From Thalassiosira profunda (taxonomy: Eukaryota > Bacillariophyta > Thalassiosirophyceae > Thalassiosirales > Thalassiosiraceae), in assembly GCA_036939355.1 (NCBI GenBank), contig JALLAP010000968.1, positions 1 to 11,711 on the forward strand: a DNA stretch of 11,711 nucleotides, read 5' to 3'. Within the stretch, counting starts at the first letter, position 1, and every line of letters starts with the position of its first letter. Position numbers and translations under genes: made by a program. Below the pieces are notes generated by a model. That model had not been told where the DNA came from. It was given only the letters and a program-made list of their open reading frames with translations, and searched no databases. Positions 1 through 9,148 of this stretch are shown in pieces.

Positions 1-191
1 TTGTTGCCCGCTGCATCAAGATGAATCCTTCGTCGGCCTCAGCCACGGATATCGAGGGCAGGACGCCGCTAGACACCCTCCTTCTCAGGTTTGAGACTAG
101 CTTATCTGCGTGGAAGCTTCAACAGGTTCACTCCGCACTGATGCGCCAGGCCCCCTTGCCTGCCATCCCCGAAGAGGACGAGCTGATCTAA
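1..191 (+). CDS. 3' end of a protein-coding gene, possibly ankyrin-repeat (partial)
   Basis: An open frame runs in from the left edge (codons start at base 3) and ends at TAA 189-191, giving 62 residues. No start codon is inside the window, so only the C-terminus is seen. The segment DIEGRTPLDTLLLRF (about bases 48-92) has the look of an ankyrin repeat beginning (D-x-x-G-x-T-P-L-x-x-L-L), preceded by an NPSSA stretch of the sort found in tandem ankyrin-like repeats of algal proteins. The protein ends in an acidic tail, EEDELI. One repeat unit is too little to name the protein. It could also be an unrelated helical protein. The next gene faces it tail to tail, with 256 bases between the two stop codons. 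Confidence 0.55.
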   Translation, partial: VARCIKMNPSSASATDIEGRTPLDTLLLRFETSLSAWKLQQVHSALMRQAPLPAIPEEDELI

Positions 192-447
192 TCCCTCCTG
201 CATCTTTCTCGTTGCAACACGTCCATGAAGTTAAGCGCCAGTAGTGGCGTCGTCACCCCAAAAGAGTCGATTGAAAGTGCACTTCTTAGTAAAGGATACC
301 TCTTTGTATTGCATCAAGATATCTCTTTCGGCCATTTCTTTCAAGTAGCCATATCCTTCTGCCAGCACAACTTTGAGACGTCTCGCCAAGGATGCACCCA
401 ACTAGCATTAAGTTTGCTCTGACCCTTGTCCAAGTGCGCAACGCCAA
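192..447. other. convergent intergenic / 3' UTR region
   Basis: This lies between the stop of the partial + strand gene and the stop of the - strand transporter, and probably holds both 3' untranslated regions. Short open frames cross it on both strands, but none shows a recognisable domain, and one overlaps the transporter's antisense strand. I see no convincing polyadenylation signal or RNA gene. Confidence 0.5.
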
Positions 448-1755
448 TCACATCACCAGGCTCGTCTTCCGGGCCCCTCCACGGACCAATCGTTTCGTCG
501 CAGGTTTCGCTGGCTTTGAGTACATGGCCGTGCTCAACATGACCAGGAACGCCCCCACCAAGAACAGCGCGTTCGGCCTGAAGTCGAACGCAAACGCCGA
601 TATTATGCACGAGAGCAAGATGCTGAACGAGCTGGCGAAGACCTTGAGCACATTATCCGCATACTTCACGACCACCGCCACGATGAGTCCCCCCACCGCC
701 TGCACAGTTATCACGGAGATGACAGTGGGAGAGTACCCCACGAAGAAGCCCTTTCGACGAACCTCCTCGGCATCCTCCACATAGACCGTCACGAGCGCGA
801 TCAGTATCGACGGCAGCCCCATCTGAATGTTCCGTATCCACAGTGTCACGTCGCTCCCCTTCAGTATCCTTTCAAAGTACACGCCCGAGAAGCCCGACGT
901 GCACGCCGCACACAGCACGGCCACCAGCCCCACCAATCGATTCCGATCCTCGTTCTCCGCCGCCCCGCGGTCGCTGCTCCCCGACACCTGAACCACCGCC
1001 ACGCCCACCGTCAGCACCACGAGCGAAGCCCACTTGGTCGCCGAGAACCGTCGGCCCAACATCGTTGCGCTGAATACCGCCGTGGTCAAGATCTTCAATT
1101 GATACAATACTTGATACGTCGCCGCGTCCAGGTTGGTCAACGCCAGGTACAGCAGATTGTTTTGCACCGTGTACAGGAAGGAGGGGACGCAGAGCTTCAT
1201 CATCTCGAACGGGCTCGCCCACACGTGGGTGTAATATTCGTTGCCCAGGCCTTTGAGGGACCCGCCCAATTGGATGCAGACCACTCCCGAGCACAGCGTG
1301 AACTTCGTCACCTATCCATTCGTTGCGGGGAAGTTATGATATTGTGAGTATGGTTTCCAACCGAGCAATTGGTGTATGGCATGCACCGACATGCACCGAC
1401 AACTCACCTCCATCATAAACACGGCCGTACTTGCTAGATACAGCTCCCCGTTGGTGTGCGTCCTCGAATACCGCATCAGCAACACCAGCCCGACCATCTG
1501 GCCCACCAGTAGCAACAAACTGCCGTACTTGATCAACTTGTTGTGCTGTTGTGGCGTAAGGGGAGGGGAGGGCGAGTTCCTCCGCCGATCTGGTGCGGGC
1601 ACCGCCCCGACGTGCAATTTGCGCGTGTGGACGTCCCCCCGTTCTAGGGCGTTGGGCGACGGCGGGGGCACCGGCCCGGAGGGGGGCTTGGGGCCCGCGT
1701 GGGCGGGGGAGGAGGGCCCCGCGTCGGTGTCCGAGTGTTGGGGCGTGTTGCTCAT
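448..1755 (-). CDS. nucleotide-sugar transporter (SLC35A / UDP-galactose transporter family), two exons
   Basis: Exon 1 is 1755-1408 (116 codons) and exon 2 is 1311-448 (287 codons), split by a 96-base GTGAGT...TAG intron at 1407-1312. The joined protein has 403 residues. Splicing joins FMME to VTKFTL in phase 0, which rebuilds the second membrane helix. The family is clear from the central block LDAATYQVLYQLKILTTAVF (about residues 177-196), followed by MLGRR, GVYFERILKGS (about 260-270), LWIRNIQMG and VVKYADNVLK (about 320-329). These are hallmarks of Golgi/ER antiporters that exchange a cytosolic nucleotide sugar for the lumenal nucleotide monophosphate. About ten hydrophobic helices are visible. 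The first 70 residues are Pro/Ser-rich and probably cytosolic. The substrate (UDP-galactose, UDP-GlcNAc, CMP-sugar) cannot be told from sequence. ATG 1755 is the first Met of the frame. Confidence 0.9.
1381..1400. repeat. two tandem copies of a 10-base unit inside the transporter intron
   Basis: ATGCACCGAC occurs twice head to tail, immediately downstream (in the gene's sense) of the 5' splice site of the transporter intron. It is a perfect duplication and lies wholly in the intron, so it does not affect the protein. It may be simple slippage. Confidence 0.8.
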
Positions 1756-1863
1756 TTTGTGAGCGGGGATTGAGATGAATGCCCGGGATCAAACGAAAGA
1801 ACCGACGCGCCCGACCGACCGCAGACGGGAGGCCACTTTGCTATGACAGAGAGGGAGCTGCGG

Positions 1864-1869
1864 CACGTG
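1864..1869. promoter_or_regulatory. CACGTG palindrome (G-box/E-box type), upstream of transporter
   Basis: A perfect CACGTG sits 109 bases upstream of the transporter start codon. This hexamer is the usual core for bHLH and bZIP factors in eukaryotes. A second copy lies at 1976-1981. The motif is short, so a chance match is possible. The role is inferred from position only. Confidence 0.3.
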
Positions 1870-1975
1870 GGAGGCCGTCACCTCATGCACAGAGGGAAGG
1901 GGCAGTAAGTGCACGTCGAGCGAGGAGGCGTTGTTGTTGTTGCCGTTTGCAAATCACGCGTGTGACAGACTCGAT

Positions 1976-1981
1976 CACGTG
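1976..1981. promoter_or_regulatory. second CACGTG palindrome
   Basis: This is the second perfect CACGTG in the same intergenic region, 221 bases upstream of the transporter start and 739 bases before the SNF2 start. A further copy at 10835-10840 lies upstream of APC11. It could serve either flanking gene, or be chance. Confidence 0.25.
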
Positions 1982-2610
1982 AGAGGACTTCCGACTTGGA
2001 TTTTGCGAACGCTCCTCGCCGCGCTCCTGTCGGCCGTCCGCTCGGTGTCAGCCAAAGCATCAATCGGAACAAAAGCAGAGCGGTAGCAGAGGGTGATGAG
2101 CCCGGTGGAATGGCAAGGAAGGTACGTCGCCGGGCTGGGGGTGAGGCGGCGGGGGCATATGTTGGGTACGCGGCCCCGCGGATGGGGATCGAGTCTTGGC
2201 GGGTTTGGCGCGGGCGGGCCAGCGACATGAGCACCGCGGTGGCATCGATGATTGCGCCCCCTGTCTGAGGCGTGGTGAAATATATCCTCGGGTAGGGAAT
2301 GGATGGGCAATTTATTGCGTGTAGAGAGACGAGGGGGATGCTGCTCGCTGGTCCGCCGCCCCTCATCGCGATCGCATTCGGCCTTCTGCATCTTTTGAGG
2401 GCGGGGGCTGGGCGGGGGAGCGATTATTGGCGTGTCTGTCATGTTCACTTTATTGGTAGATTGTATAATGTGTGGAGGAAGAAGCCTGAAGGGTTGGTCC
2501 AAAATTGTGCATTTGCCAACAGGCCCGGTGTAGTTGACACCAATGATATGTTGTGGAGTGGGATCTTTCGTTGCTTTCACACCCACACTCCTTCTTGCAT
2601 TGGATTCATT

Positions 2611-2640
2611 CTGACGATATTATACCTCCCCTATTTCAGG
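2611..2640 (+). other. possible 3' splice site of a 5' UTR intron of the SNF2 gene
   Basis: A CTGAC branch-like word (2611-2615) is followed by a pyrimidine-rich stretch and CTATTTCAG ending at 2639. This resembles the acceptors used inside the gene and lies 80 bases before the start codon. A strong donor-like AAG|GTACGT is present at 2119-2127, but the resulting intron (518 bases) would be much longer than the others in the window. This is a candidate only. Confidence 0.25.
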
Positions 2641-2719
2641 AGCAGAAGTTTACCATCTCACGAGATACTCCTGGAGAGATAACCCATTGAACCACCAGAG
2701 AAATAGAAGGGGGAGAACA

Positions 2720-5700
2720 ATGCCGACTCTACAAGAGCTTGAGGAGGGCAATGATGATGGGCCGGCGAGCCCAAACGGCAAGGATGCATCACCTTCGGCC
2801 AGCAGCCGGAGCAACGTCAATGCACCAGGATTGGGCCCACTCAATGCATCTCCCGGCGGCAAACAGAGGAAAGAGACGCGGAGGGTGACGGCATCCCCCG
2901 CGATATCGGGGGCGTTGGCGCCGCGGTCGCCCAACGCAGATCAGAGTCCGCCCCCGTCGCCAAAGAGGAGCAAGACTTCTCCCAATCAGTCTCCAGCGTC
3001 GTCTGCGGAGAGCAGCGCCAAATCCATCGGCGATGGAATTGGCAGAAAGCGCAAGGCGGCAGAGGATTCGGATATCGAAAACGAAGGCGACGGGAACGAG
3101 CAAAAGACACGGCGCATCATCGGGGCATCGTTTCTCTCTGCAGAATTCATCGCTTCAAACGATTCGGACAGCGATTCCAGCGGTGATCAATTGGCAACCA
3201 CGTCATCTACAAAGGAGCCCAATGTTTCAGGGAAACCGCAACCTCACTCGTCCGGGGATGACAGCAGCGATGAGGAGAAGGATACCGGCAAGGGGAGCGG
3301 GGGCATTGACATAGACAGCGACGATGACGAGGAGTCAACCGATGACGGGGACGCCAAGCCAGCCAGCGCCCGCGGTCGCCGGTCTGGGTCCAGCCAGGGC
3401 TGGCTCACATCCTTTCACGCCCACAACGCCAGTGGGAGCGACGACTCGTCGGATTCCGAAGCAGATGATGACGACGACGACGGCTTCACAAAGGAACTGT
3501 ACCGCTACGACTGGCTGAATTCGCCTTCCAAGGACGCCAAGCTGGAACAGCTCGTAGGCATTGCCAACGTCAACGACAAAGCATTGCAGTTGCTGCTTTG
3601 GGATATCGGTTTCGATTACAGCATCTACCCGCACCAGTTCGAGGCCATCCGTTTCGTCGCCGGTTATGTCCCTTCGTTCCCTTTTGAAGCTGGTTTTGAT
3701 GGAGGCGACGACGACAGAGACGATGGTGAATATGCAGTCGATGTGCAAGAAATGCTACAGCTCGACTTGATCGGGAGCAACGCTAGGAAGAAGGCGCTGA
3801 ACCGAAAGGAGCTCATGCTCGAGGGTCAGGGAATGATACTTGGGGATGAGATGGGTACGTTCTGTTGCTCGTGCGATTTGTGTCGTCTCGTGCATCACTA
3901 ACCACCGTATTATTATCAGGTCTGGGGAAGACGATTGAGGCTCTTGCCGGCGCAGTCTTGCGCAACTTCAAGGAGGAAAGCAAGAGGAAGCCGACACTGA
4001 TCATCACTCCCCAAGACGGCGTGCAGCAGCAGTGGGTCGAAAGCTTGGTGAAGGCAGGGGTGGAGCCGGCCCGAATCAGGGTCATTGGCGAGAAGCGGCG
4101 CGATAAGAAGGACCGCAAGAAAAACACTGTCGGCAGAGGCAGTTACATCATATGCACTCGTTACAAGGTACGCCATTCAATCTGGTTTGAAGCCATTGCT
4201 AATCGTTTACTCAATACTTTGTCGTCTTCTCTCCATTCTAGATCATGACTGAGATGAGAACCCTCTTCCAGTACGCCTCGTCGTCTACGGCCCAACAGAA
4301 GACGAAGCAGGAGAAGTTGCGGATCTTTCCCCAAAAGATTCCCACGTCGTTGGTCAAAAGGCTCAAACACGAGTACAATGTCGCGAACGGAAATGAGAGG
4401 AGGGAGAGGAGCAATGGCCCTCGAGTGGAGCCGCCGGACCGTTTCACGAAATTGATGAGGTCGGCAAAGGGCCTGAAGCGAAAGTTTGGGACCGTTGTTA
4501 TCGATGAGTGCCACTTTCTGAGGAAGTAAGGGCCAGTGAATTGATCAGCATTTTCGACACTTTGCCCTGCTAACTGACCATTGATTCTCTGCAGCGTCTT
4601 TGCGTTCTGGGGGATGGGGGCTGCCCTCTTGGGCCTTCAATCGGAGAGAACTGTCCTGCTCTCAGGGACTCCGTACAACAACGGCCCTTCAGACATGTCT
4701 GCTCTCCAGACGTTCATTGATCCAACGCACGGCGCGGCCCTCGTGAAGTGGTGGAGGACTGCAACATCGAAAGGAAAGCGGGAGGATGTGATTGAGGCAG
4801 TGAGCGGATGGCGCGAGGATTTTATGCTGAGGCGCACGAAAGAAACGATCAAAGACAAGCTCACCAACCTCGAGAGGAGGGTCGTCGATGTCTCTGTACG
4901 GCCGTCAGAGCTTGGCATCTACGAAGCGTACGAGGCTTCCTTCCTTTGGGTGCTCGAGCAACTCCGCGACGACCCAGACGATCGAACCAAAATGAAGGAA
5001 TTGGCCGAGATTCTCATGGCTCAAGCCGCATGCATGAGAATGTCGCTCATTCACCCGCTGTTGCCCGGTGGCAGGGAAGCCACGATCCAGTTCTCGCCAT
5101 CGCGAAGGCGTCTGTTGTGCAACCATGAGAACAAAGAGAAGTGTGTTCTTTGTGGCGATAACTATCCTTCTCAGAAGGCGGAGGAATACGCGGCAAAGCT
5201 GGCAGCAAAAGTAAAAGAGGACGAAGACGAGAAGAAGCTTTGCCAGCTGCTCGGCGTGGCCGATGGGGTGCAGACCGACGATAACATCTTGGACGACGAG
5301 CCTGCGAGCAAGAACAAAACGAAACTGGACAAGGGGAAGGGCCCACTGGTGCCGCTTGGAGAGGATGCTTACGAGGGCAAGAAGATTGCTTGCCGGGCGG
5401 CCGGGAGCGCTTGCCGCCACTTTGCTCACGAGCGATGTATCGAAATCGTCGAAGACTGTACCGAGTGCCCTCGCTGCCTAGACTTGTCTTCGCGGCTTCA
5501 TGTTGCAAGTGCTTCCGGCTCCGGCCACCGAGTGTATTGTCAAGACACTCTGACGACTGTGGGTGGCGCGGCAGGTTTCACCGCGTCGTCGAAGATTGAG
5601 CAAGCCGTCGAGTGGTTCAGAGGCATTCCATCCGATGAGAAGGCGATCTTCATGAGCTTCTTCAAGGGCTCCCTGGACCTGATCGAGGGTATTCTCGTGA

Positions 5701-7060
5701 AGGAGCTGGGTATCAAGTGTTGCCGGTACGACGGGGATGTCCCAAAGGAGCAGAGGCAACAGGACCTCCAGAAGTTCAAAACGAGCAAGAAACACAGGGT
5801 CATGCTCGCTTCAGTCCAGAGTGGAGGCACGGGGTTGAACATCGTGGAAGCGAACAACATTTGTTTCCTGGACCGGTGGTTCAATCCTCAGATTCACGAC
5901 CAAGCCGAGTCGAGATGCCACCGTCTCAAGCAAGAGAAGGATGTGAAGGTAAGTTTGGGAGCAGCTTGTATGCATCTTCGAATGCGTCAACACTCACCCG
6001 TCCAACGCACTTGCAGGTGTCATATCTCGATACTAGTTACACGGTAGATGTTGTCATGAGGCATATCAACGTGTTCAAATCGAACAATGCGCAAGTTTTG
6101 TTGGCGGACGGCTCTTCCCTCACTGGAACGTCATCGGTTGACTACCAGGAGCTGTCTGGGCTTATTGGGGAGATGCTGAAGTCTGTCCGTGATGCCAGGC
6201 ACTGCAACACCAGGACAAACATTCTGAGTGGAGATGCAGATGCGCCTTTGGTCTCCAGCAACGATGCAGACCTCGAGAGCAAGCTCCACGAAATAGCAAT
6301 TACAGGAGGCTCAAAGAAGAAGGCGGCCAAAAAGAAGAAGGAGGACACTTCGTCAGACAGTGACGATGACGACAAATCTCGTATCAGCAACGCGTCGTCT
6401 CGCGGAGACGGTTCTTCTGGCAAGGACTCGTCCGATCAGAATCCAAAGCTTGGCGGAAAGTCAGAGGCCGCTGACAGCGACGATGACAACGGGAGCGTGT
6501 CGTCATCAATACTCGACGAATCATTCTTTGGCAACAAAGCAAAGACGAACCAAAAGGCCAACCCTCCTTCTAGCACAGCGTCTTCGCGCGACGACGAGTC
6601 TGACGATGAGATGTTCAATATCGTTTTCTCGGCGAAGGCAAAGAGTAATCCGCGCAAGGAGAGGAGCGAGGATACCTCCACCTCTGGACTGCTGGCCAGC
6701 GATTCTGCCAGCACAAAGAAAGTGCCGGCAAAGCCGAAGACAGAGCCTTCGCTGTCTAACGCTGCTGCTTCAGGGGAGAGCGACGAGTCCATGGTGATTG
6801 ACCTGCTGTCAGACGATGAAGAGGAGAATTTTCCTGGCACCGCAAAGGCTGTTGAGCAATCTCTGAACGATGAAACACAGTCCGACGGCGAAGACGAAGA
6901 CGACGATCTCGAGAAAGCTATCGAGCTATCGCTCCTGCTGCCCAAACCAGCGAGTTCATTGGAGGAGCTGCAGCAGGAGCTGGATGACGCCGTAGCGGCT
7001 CGAGACTGGGGTAGGGTAGAAAGCGTCAACGAGCGCATGAAAGAGTTGCGTCAACCTTGA
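2720..7060 (+). CDS. SNF2-family ATPase with embedded RING finger, SIM and UIM (Uls1/Rad5/Rad16-like), five exons
   Basis: Exons are 2720-3854, 3920-4167, 4242-4525, 4595-5948 and 6017-7060. All four introns (65, 74, 69, 68 bases) are GT-AG and keep frame, giving 1,354 residues. ATG 2720 is the first Met. Residues 1-270 are an acidic, Ser-rich disordered region with basic NLS-like clusters (81-85, 108-112). Helicase motifs follow in order: YPHQ 303-306, motif I GDEMGLGKT with Lys382 (split by intron 1), motif II DECH 549-552, SGTP 579-582, DFMLRRTKE, then in lobe 2 SGGTGLN and motif VI QAESRCHRL (Arg996, Arg999). A RING lies between the lobes: Cys739, Cys742, Cys829, His831, His834, Cys837, Cys847, Cys850. 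The tail carries VIDLLSDDEEE (1267-1277, SUMO-interacting), DDLEKAIELSLL (1303-1314, ubiquitin-interacting) and a UVR-like hairpin (1322-1352). Family knowledge suggests a nuclear translocase and possible E3 ligase in repair or chromatin. The exact orthologue is uncertain, and no HIRAN domain was noticed. Confidence 0.93.
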
Positions 7061-7259
7061 TGCTCGATGAGACAATGTGATGAGAGAGTTTAGGGAGGCG
7101 ATCAGCAGTGGAAAAGACGAGTGGTTTGTGACAAGTGGCAGAGCTTGGCGCTTTGCTACACAGTGACAAGCCTCAACACCAAAATGCAGGAACGGTGGTT
7201 CTTCTGTGGTCAGAGTAACCCGCCTTTATCGACTGCTATTTGTAGCTGCTTTGTCCGGT

Positions 7260-8930
7260 TCACTTCTTCTTCTTTTCCTTGATCTCCTCGCCATCCTCTC
7301 CAATCTTTCCGTGTCCCTTCGGTGGGATCTCTTCTGCCCCGATCGACTCCAGATATTGGACCATCGGGTGCGTCGCTCCGTGCGTCTTCTTCGCCCACCA
7401 CAATGGACTTCCGCCATTCCCCGTGTCTGAAGAAGATTGGTTGGTGGTGAGACGAGACAGCATGTGGTCGACTCGAGGCGCAATGTCAAGACAAGTATTC
7501 TCACGCGTTCTCTCGTTTTTATCCAACCCACCCTTCAACAAAAATTTTACGACGTCAATGTGACCGCCGCGCGCGGCCTCGTGCAGTGGAGTCCATCCGT
7601 TGTTGTCCTTGTGGCTGATCATTTTGGGGTTCTCCGCCGCAATGGCAATGAGGGCGTCCAGGTCCCCGTTGGACGCCGCCGTGTGGGCGTTGAGGCTTTT
7701 CACCCAGTTGGCATCCTTCGTCGTATCCAGCCTAGCTTTGGGATGCGTTTGTATCCACCTCTGTTCTTCTACGGATCCCGGGATGACGTACAACGGCACC
7801 TCGTCAGCCACGTTCAGATCCTGCCGTCGCTTGCACGACTCTTCGTCGTCGCACATCGACTGCAACCTCTTCCACGCCTGCTTGTACAGCTGTTCGAAGC
7901 TCTCTTCGCCTTCCCCGTTCTGCTCCTCGTGCTGAAGAGTATGCCCCAACGGCTCAAAGTGAATAAACACGTTCGCATAGTATTTCCCCTTCAGCGGAAA
8001 CGGTCTCCCATGAATCACCGAGTGGCTCTCGTAAAAGATCACATCCCCCGGCTCCATCGTTATGTTGTACGCGCGCCCGTCGTGCCCGTACACCTCCAGC
8101 GGCCACGGTTCGTCCAAATCTTGCGCCACGTTCACAATGGCGCTGATCACCAGCGGAACTCTATCCACATGCGGCGCCAACACCGCCCCCTCTGTATACA
8201 CTCTCACTCCATACAAGGACGTCTGCGACAGTTCCACGCCCGTCCATTCTTCCAAGAGCGGTTTGGTCGCGTCCCAAATGGCTTTGCGGTTGTCCACATA
8301 CAACATTTTGGTGGGAGACGCCCAGTGGTTGGTGTACGTGTTGCCCACGTCCCACGTCTCGTTGCGAATGGCATCGAGGGTGGTGAACTTTCTGTCCCAA
8401 AACCTCGTCAGGAGGCTCATCAAGTGGGCGGGGGCGCGGACCTTGTGAAATCCCAGCGTCGTGTAATTGTACATAGACTCCGGCTGCCGCAAGTTCATCT
8501 CAATCCGATCATTTTCGCTGCCATCGCACGTGTTGCCGCGGGGATGGTACTTGTCGCGACACCCCCGCATAAAATCGGTATAAAACTCTCTCGGACCGCT
8601 CCCGATGGGAAGGACGCCCACGTCGTGTTGGATGGGGAAGGAGGTGTCAACGCCGTAGCTGTCGGTGCATGTCGCCAGCGACGGAGACCCGTCATCGTAG
8701 GAGGCCGCGCACGCCAGGGATGAGAGATCCTCCACAGAATTTTCCCCATCAACGGAGGCCGATGGCTCGTTCGAGCCGGGGCCACCTTCGAGGGCGGACC
8801 CGAGGGAGGTCAATTTCGCGGCGTCTGCACCAAAACCAAACAGGTGCACCGTCGCAGATGCCGCGAGGAAGAGCGCGAGAGCGCGGAACGCGCGCCCCGG
8901 AGTGGCGGCCTGCGGGCTGTAGTCGATCAT
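7260..8930 (-). CDS. prolyl 4-hydroxylase-like 2-oxoglutarate/Fe(II) dioxygenase with C-terminal ankyrin repeats
   Basis: A single exon of 556 codons, starting at ATG 8930-8928 and ending at TGA 7262-7260. Residues 14-38 form a hydrophobic signal peptide or signal anchor (core ALALFLAASATVHLFGFG), so the protein should enter the ER. The dioxygenase domain spans about 155-330. The iron-binding triad is visible as PHVDR (His254, Asp256) and the distal HGRPFP (His307), with Lys314 or Lys316 as likely 2-oxoglutarate anchor. The stretches VNVAQDLDEPWPLEVYGHDG and MEPGDVIFYESHS fit the family core. An ankyrin region follows: about 409-440, a canonical NGWTPLHEAARGGHIDVVKFL at 444-464, and a weaker third copy near 506-535. 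The end is GEEIKEKKKK. The likely reaction is hydroxylation of prolyl residues in secretory proteins, with the true substrate unknown. The gene ends 199 bases from the SNF2 stop, tail to tail, and shares a short divergent promoter with the zinc-finger gene. Confidence 0.92.
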   Translation of the reverse strand: MIDYSPQAATPGRAFRALALFLAASATVHLFGFGADAAKLTSLGSALEGGPGSNEPSASVDGENSVEDLSSLACAASYDDGSPSLATCTDSYGVDTSFPIQHDVGVLPIGSGPREFYTDFMRGCRDKYHPRGNTCDGSENDRIEMNLRQPESMYNYTTLGFHKVRAPAHLMSLLTRFWDRKFTTLDAIRNETWDVGNTYTNHWASPTKMLYVDNRKAIWDATKPLLEEWTGVELSQTSLYGVRVYTEGAVLAPHVDRVPLVISAIVNVAQDLDEPWPLEVYGHDGRAYNITMEPGDVIFYESHSVIHGRPFPLKGKYYANVFIHFEPLGHTLQHEEQNGEGEESFEQLYKQAWKRLQSMCDDEESCKRRQDLNVADEVPLYVIPGSVEEQRWIQTHPKARLDTTKDANWVKSLNAHTAASNGDLDALIAIAAENPKMISHKDNNGWTPLHEAARGGHIDVVKFLLKGGLDKNERTRENTCLDIAPRVDHMLSRLTTNQSSSDTGNGGSPLWWAKKTHGATHPMVQYLESIGAEEIPPKGHGKIGEDGEEIKEKKKK

Positions 8931-9148
8931 TATTGGACGATGCGGAGCCAGAGGGCAGGTGGTGCTGTCATCAGGCCGTGCTTAGGGGGCGGTGGGCGGC
9001 GCGGGGCGGAGGGCCGCTTCGCAAATCCGCCCTCCCCAAAAAGATTCTCTCAAAACCTCAACGCAAATCAATCAAATCCCGTCGACCCGAGCAACGACCT
9101 CCCATTCTTCTTCCGAACCTCCACAACGACCCCCGCCAAAGCATCATC
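8931..9148. promoter_or_regulatory. 218-base divergent (bidirectional) promoter region
   Basis: This region separates the start codons of the - strand hydroxylase and the + strand zinc-finger gene, so both 5' UTRs and core promoters must fit here unless transcripts start inside the opposite gene. An ATTGG (inverted CCAAT) lies at 8932-8936, next to the hydroxylase start. The zinc-finger side is purine-poor, as is common in leader sequences. No TATA box is evident. Confidence 0.5.

Larger units (their letters stand above)
1756..2719. other. divergent intergenic region between transporter and SNF2 gene
   Basis: About 960 bases separate the two start codons, so both promoters should lie here. 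The left half (about 1780-2250) is GC-rich, with a short GTT run near 1931-1940. The right half is more AT-rich and includes TATA-like words near 2280 (AATATATC) and 2464 (TATAATG). Open frames of 90-200 codons cross it on both strands, but they are rich in Pro, Arg and Ala and match no family I know, so I do not call them genes. A short or spliced gene here cannot be ruled out. Confidence 0.5.

Noticed and set aside
1975..2586. 203-codon and overlapping 162-codon - strand frames in the divergent gap
   Set aside because: They are rich in Pro, Arg and Ser with no recognisable domain, and two frames compete over the same GC-rich bases. They are mentioned as a possible hidden gene, not called.
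2109..2686. An extra upstream coding exon of the SNF2 gene starting at ATG 2109
   Set aside because: Joining the donor at 2122 to the acceptor at 2639 gives a short frame that stops before 2720, so at best it is an upstream open reading frame in the leader.
5717..6016. Upstream part of a long + strand frame that continues into the last SNF2 exon
   Set aside because: Helicase lobe 2 is in another frame across these bases up to 5948. Only the part from 6017 on is coding, after a GT-AG intron.
7260..7274. C-terminal KKKK of the hydroxylase as a KKXX ER-retrieval signal
   Set aside because: KKXX works on a cytosolic tail. With an N-terminal signal peptide or signal anchor and no later membrane segment, this end should be in the lumen.
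7437..8723. 428-codon open frame on the + strand across the hydroxylase gene
   Set aside because: It is fully antisense to a clear prolyl 4-hydroxylase/ankyrin frame. Its product is rich in Arg, Val and His with no domain, which is typical of the shadow of a GC-rich gene.
8669..9148. Upstream extension of the zinc-finger frame to 8669
   Set aside because: The extra 160 codons are antisense to the hydroxylase and low in complexity. The zinc ribbon starts three codons after ATG 9149.
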